A DNA stretch of 64,000 bases. It comes from an uncultured Pseudomonadota bacterium. GTDB taxonomy: Bacteria > Pseudomonadota > Gammaproteobacteria > Ga0077536. The DNA is taken from NCBI GenBank assembly GCA_903825645.1, contig CAIKBL010000023.1:1-64000 (forward strand), read 5' to 3'. Below, one piece after another: positions 63,678 through 64,000 of this stretch. A model generated the notes under the pieces. That model made no database searches. It was not told the origin of the DNA and worked only from the letters and a program-made list of their open reading frames with translations. Made by a program: the position numbers and the translations under genes. Numbering within the stretch: position 1 is the stretch's first letter; the number at the start of each line of letters is the position of its first letter.

Positions 63678-64000
63678 CTAAAATCCTCCTTTGGGTGAGC
63701 AGAATCCCGAAGTTTTTATTGACATGCTCAGGGGCGTCGACTGCTTTGAGACGAAGAATAAACACTTAATATGTCAGTTACGTTAACGTACAGACGCTGA
63801 GCGTGGTGTCTGGTTTTAAACGTTTCTGCGTGGGGGTCTTGATAAATTTAGCTAGGCCGATCAGACCTCACTGAAGAGGCAGGCCAAGGACGACAAGGAC
63901 GACAGCGGATGCTGGCCCGGAGACCAAAAAATAAAAAAATCAATCTTCTAGGAAACACGGTTGGCGTCGCAGCGTCCTCGGGCTTAAACTTGTCCCGCAA
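63678..64000. other. Upstream region of the PEP-CTERM gene
   Basis: About 320 bases running to the window end. It contains the strong ribosome binding site (63684-63692 on the minus strand) and presumably the promoter of the PEP-CTERM gene. A stretch near 63760-63800 (cagttacgttaacgtac) is locally symmetric and could be an operator. No gene is seen. Confidence 0.4.

Noticed and set aside
1-64000. tRNA, rRNA, CRISPR arrays, integrases and intact insertion sequences
   Set aside because: Looked for on both strands by eye; no convincing cloverleaf, repeat-spacer pattern, transposase or integrase was found.

Overview
The window reads as a chromosomal segment of a heterotrophic proteobacterium, most likely a betaproteobacterium or a closely related gammaproteobacterium. 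The pointers are an adjacent icd-aceK pair, a class I (iron-sulfur) fumarase, a CheV protein, a GGDEF/EAL signalling protein, an AsmA-like giant protein and a PEP-CTERM exported protein. The assignment is inferred from gene content only. There are no rRNA or tRNA genes, CRISPR arrays or intact mobile elements that I can see.

Layout. 0.6-3.2 kb: small housekeeping genes (TrmO-like, IalB-like, DUF192, an epimerase-like protein). 3.7-7.4 kb: a histidine kinase overlapping a REC-PAS-GGDEF-EAL response regulator, with a terminator downstream. 7.6-15.4 kb: central metabolism (icd, aceK, cysH, a two-subunit CoA-transferase, class I fumarase). 15.6-21.7 kb: a minus-strand run etfB-etfA-ETF:quinone oxidoreductase-ferredoxin-ferredoxin reductase-ferredoxin-GST zeta, divergent from gcdH (glutaryl-CoA dehydrogenase). 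24.1-30.6 kb: a tight minus-strand catabolic operon with two tandem paralogues of an AttH/CrtC-like family, an APH-like kinase, a DUF6285-like small protein, an enoyl-CoA hydratase, an acyl-CoA dehydrogenase and an unusual SDR. 30.8-37.8 kb: accessory catabolic genes (LLM flavoprotein, class III CoA-transferase, SRPBCC, GlcG/HbpS-like, class IV aminotransferase, SDR, TetR, NTF2-like). 37.9-42.3 kb: a 1471-residue AsmA-like protein. 42.4-50.6 kb: two aldo/keto reductases, a second LLM flavoprotein, a glycerophosphodiesterase, a decayed glutamine amidotransferase, a MAPEG protein and HisC. 50.9-55.2 kb: a sirtuin, an M20 amidohydrolase, CheV and a polysaccharide deacetylase. 55.3-61.2 kb: beta-oxidation (acyl-CoA dehydrogenase, SCP2-like protein, alpha/beta hydrolase, FadB/J-like protein, thiolase). 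61.2-63.0 kb: a long stretch without a recognisable gene. 63.0-63.7 kb: a PEP-CTERM protein.

The unifying theme is acyl-CoA catabolism. Three acyl-CoA dehydrogenases would pass electrons through EtfAB to ETF:quinone oxidoreductase. Hydratases, a hydroxyacyl-CoA dehydrogenase and a thiolase complete beta-oxidation, and acetyl-CoA enters the TCA cycle at a node controlled by Icd/AceK. The most interesting block is the 24.1-30.6 kb operon. Its kinase / small protein / acyl-CoA dehydrogenase / SDR order resembles the LvaABCD logic for 4-hydroxyacyl-CoA catabolism, with an extra hydratase and two uncharacterised paralogues. Several long gaps, and one clear pseudogene at 46.8-47.5 kb, indicate local gene decay.
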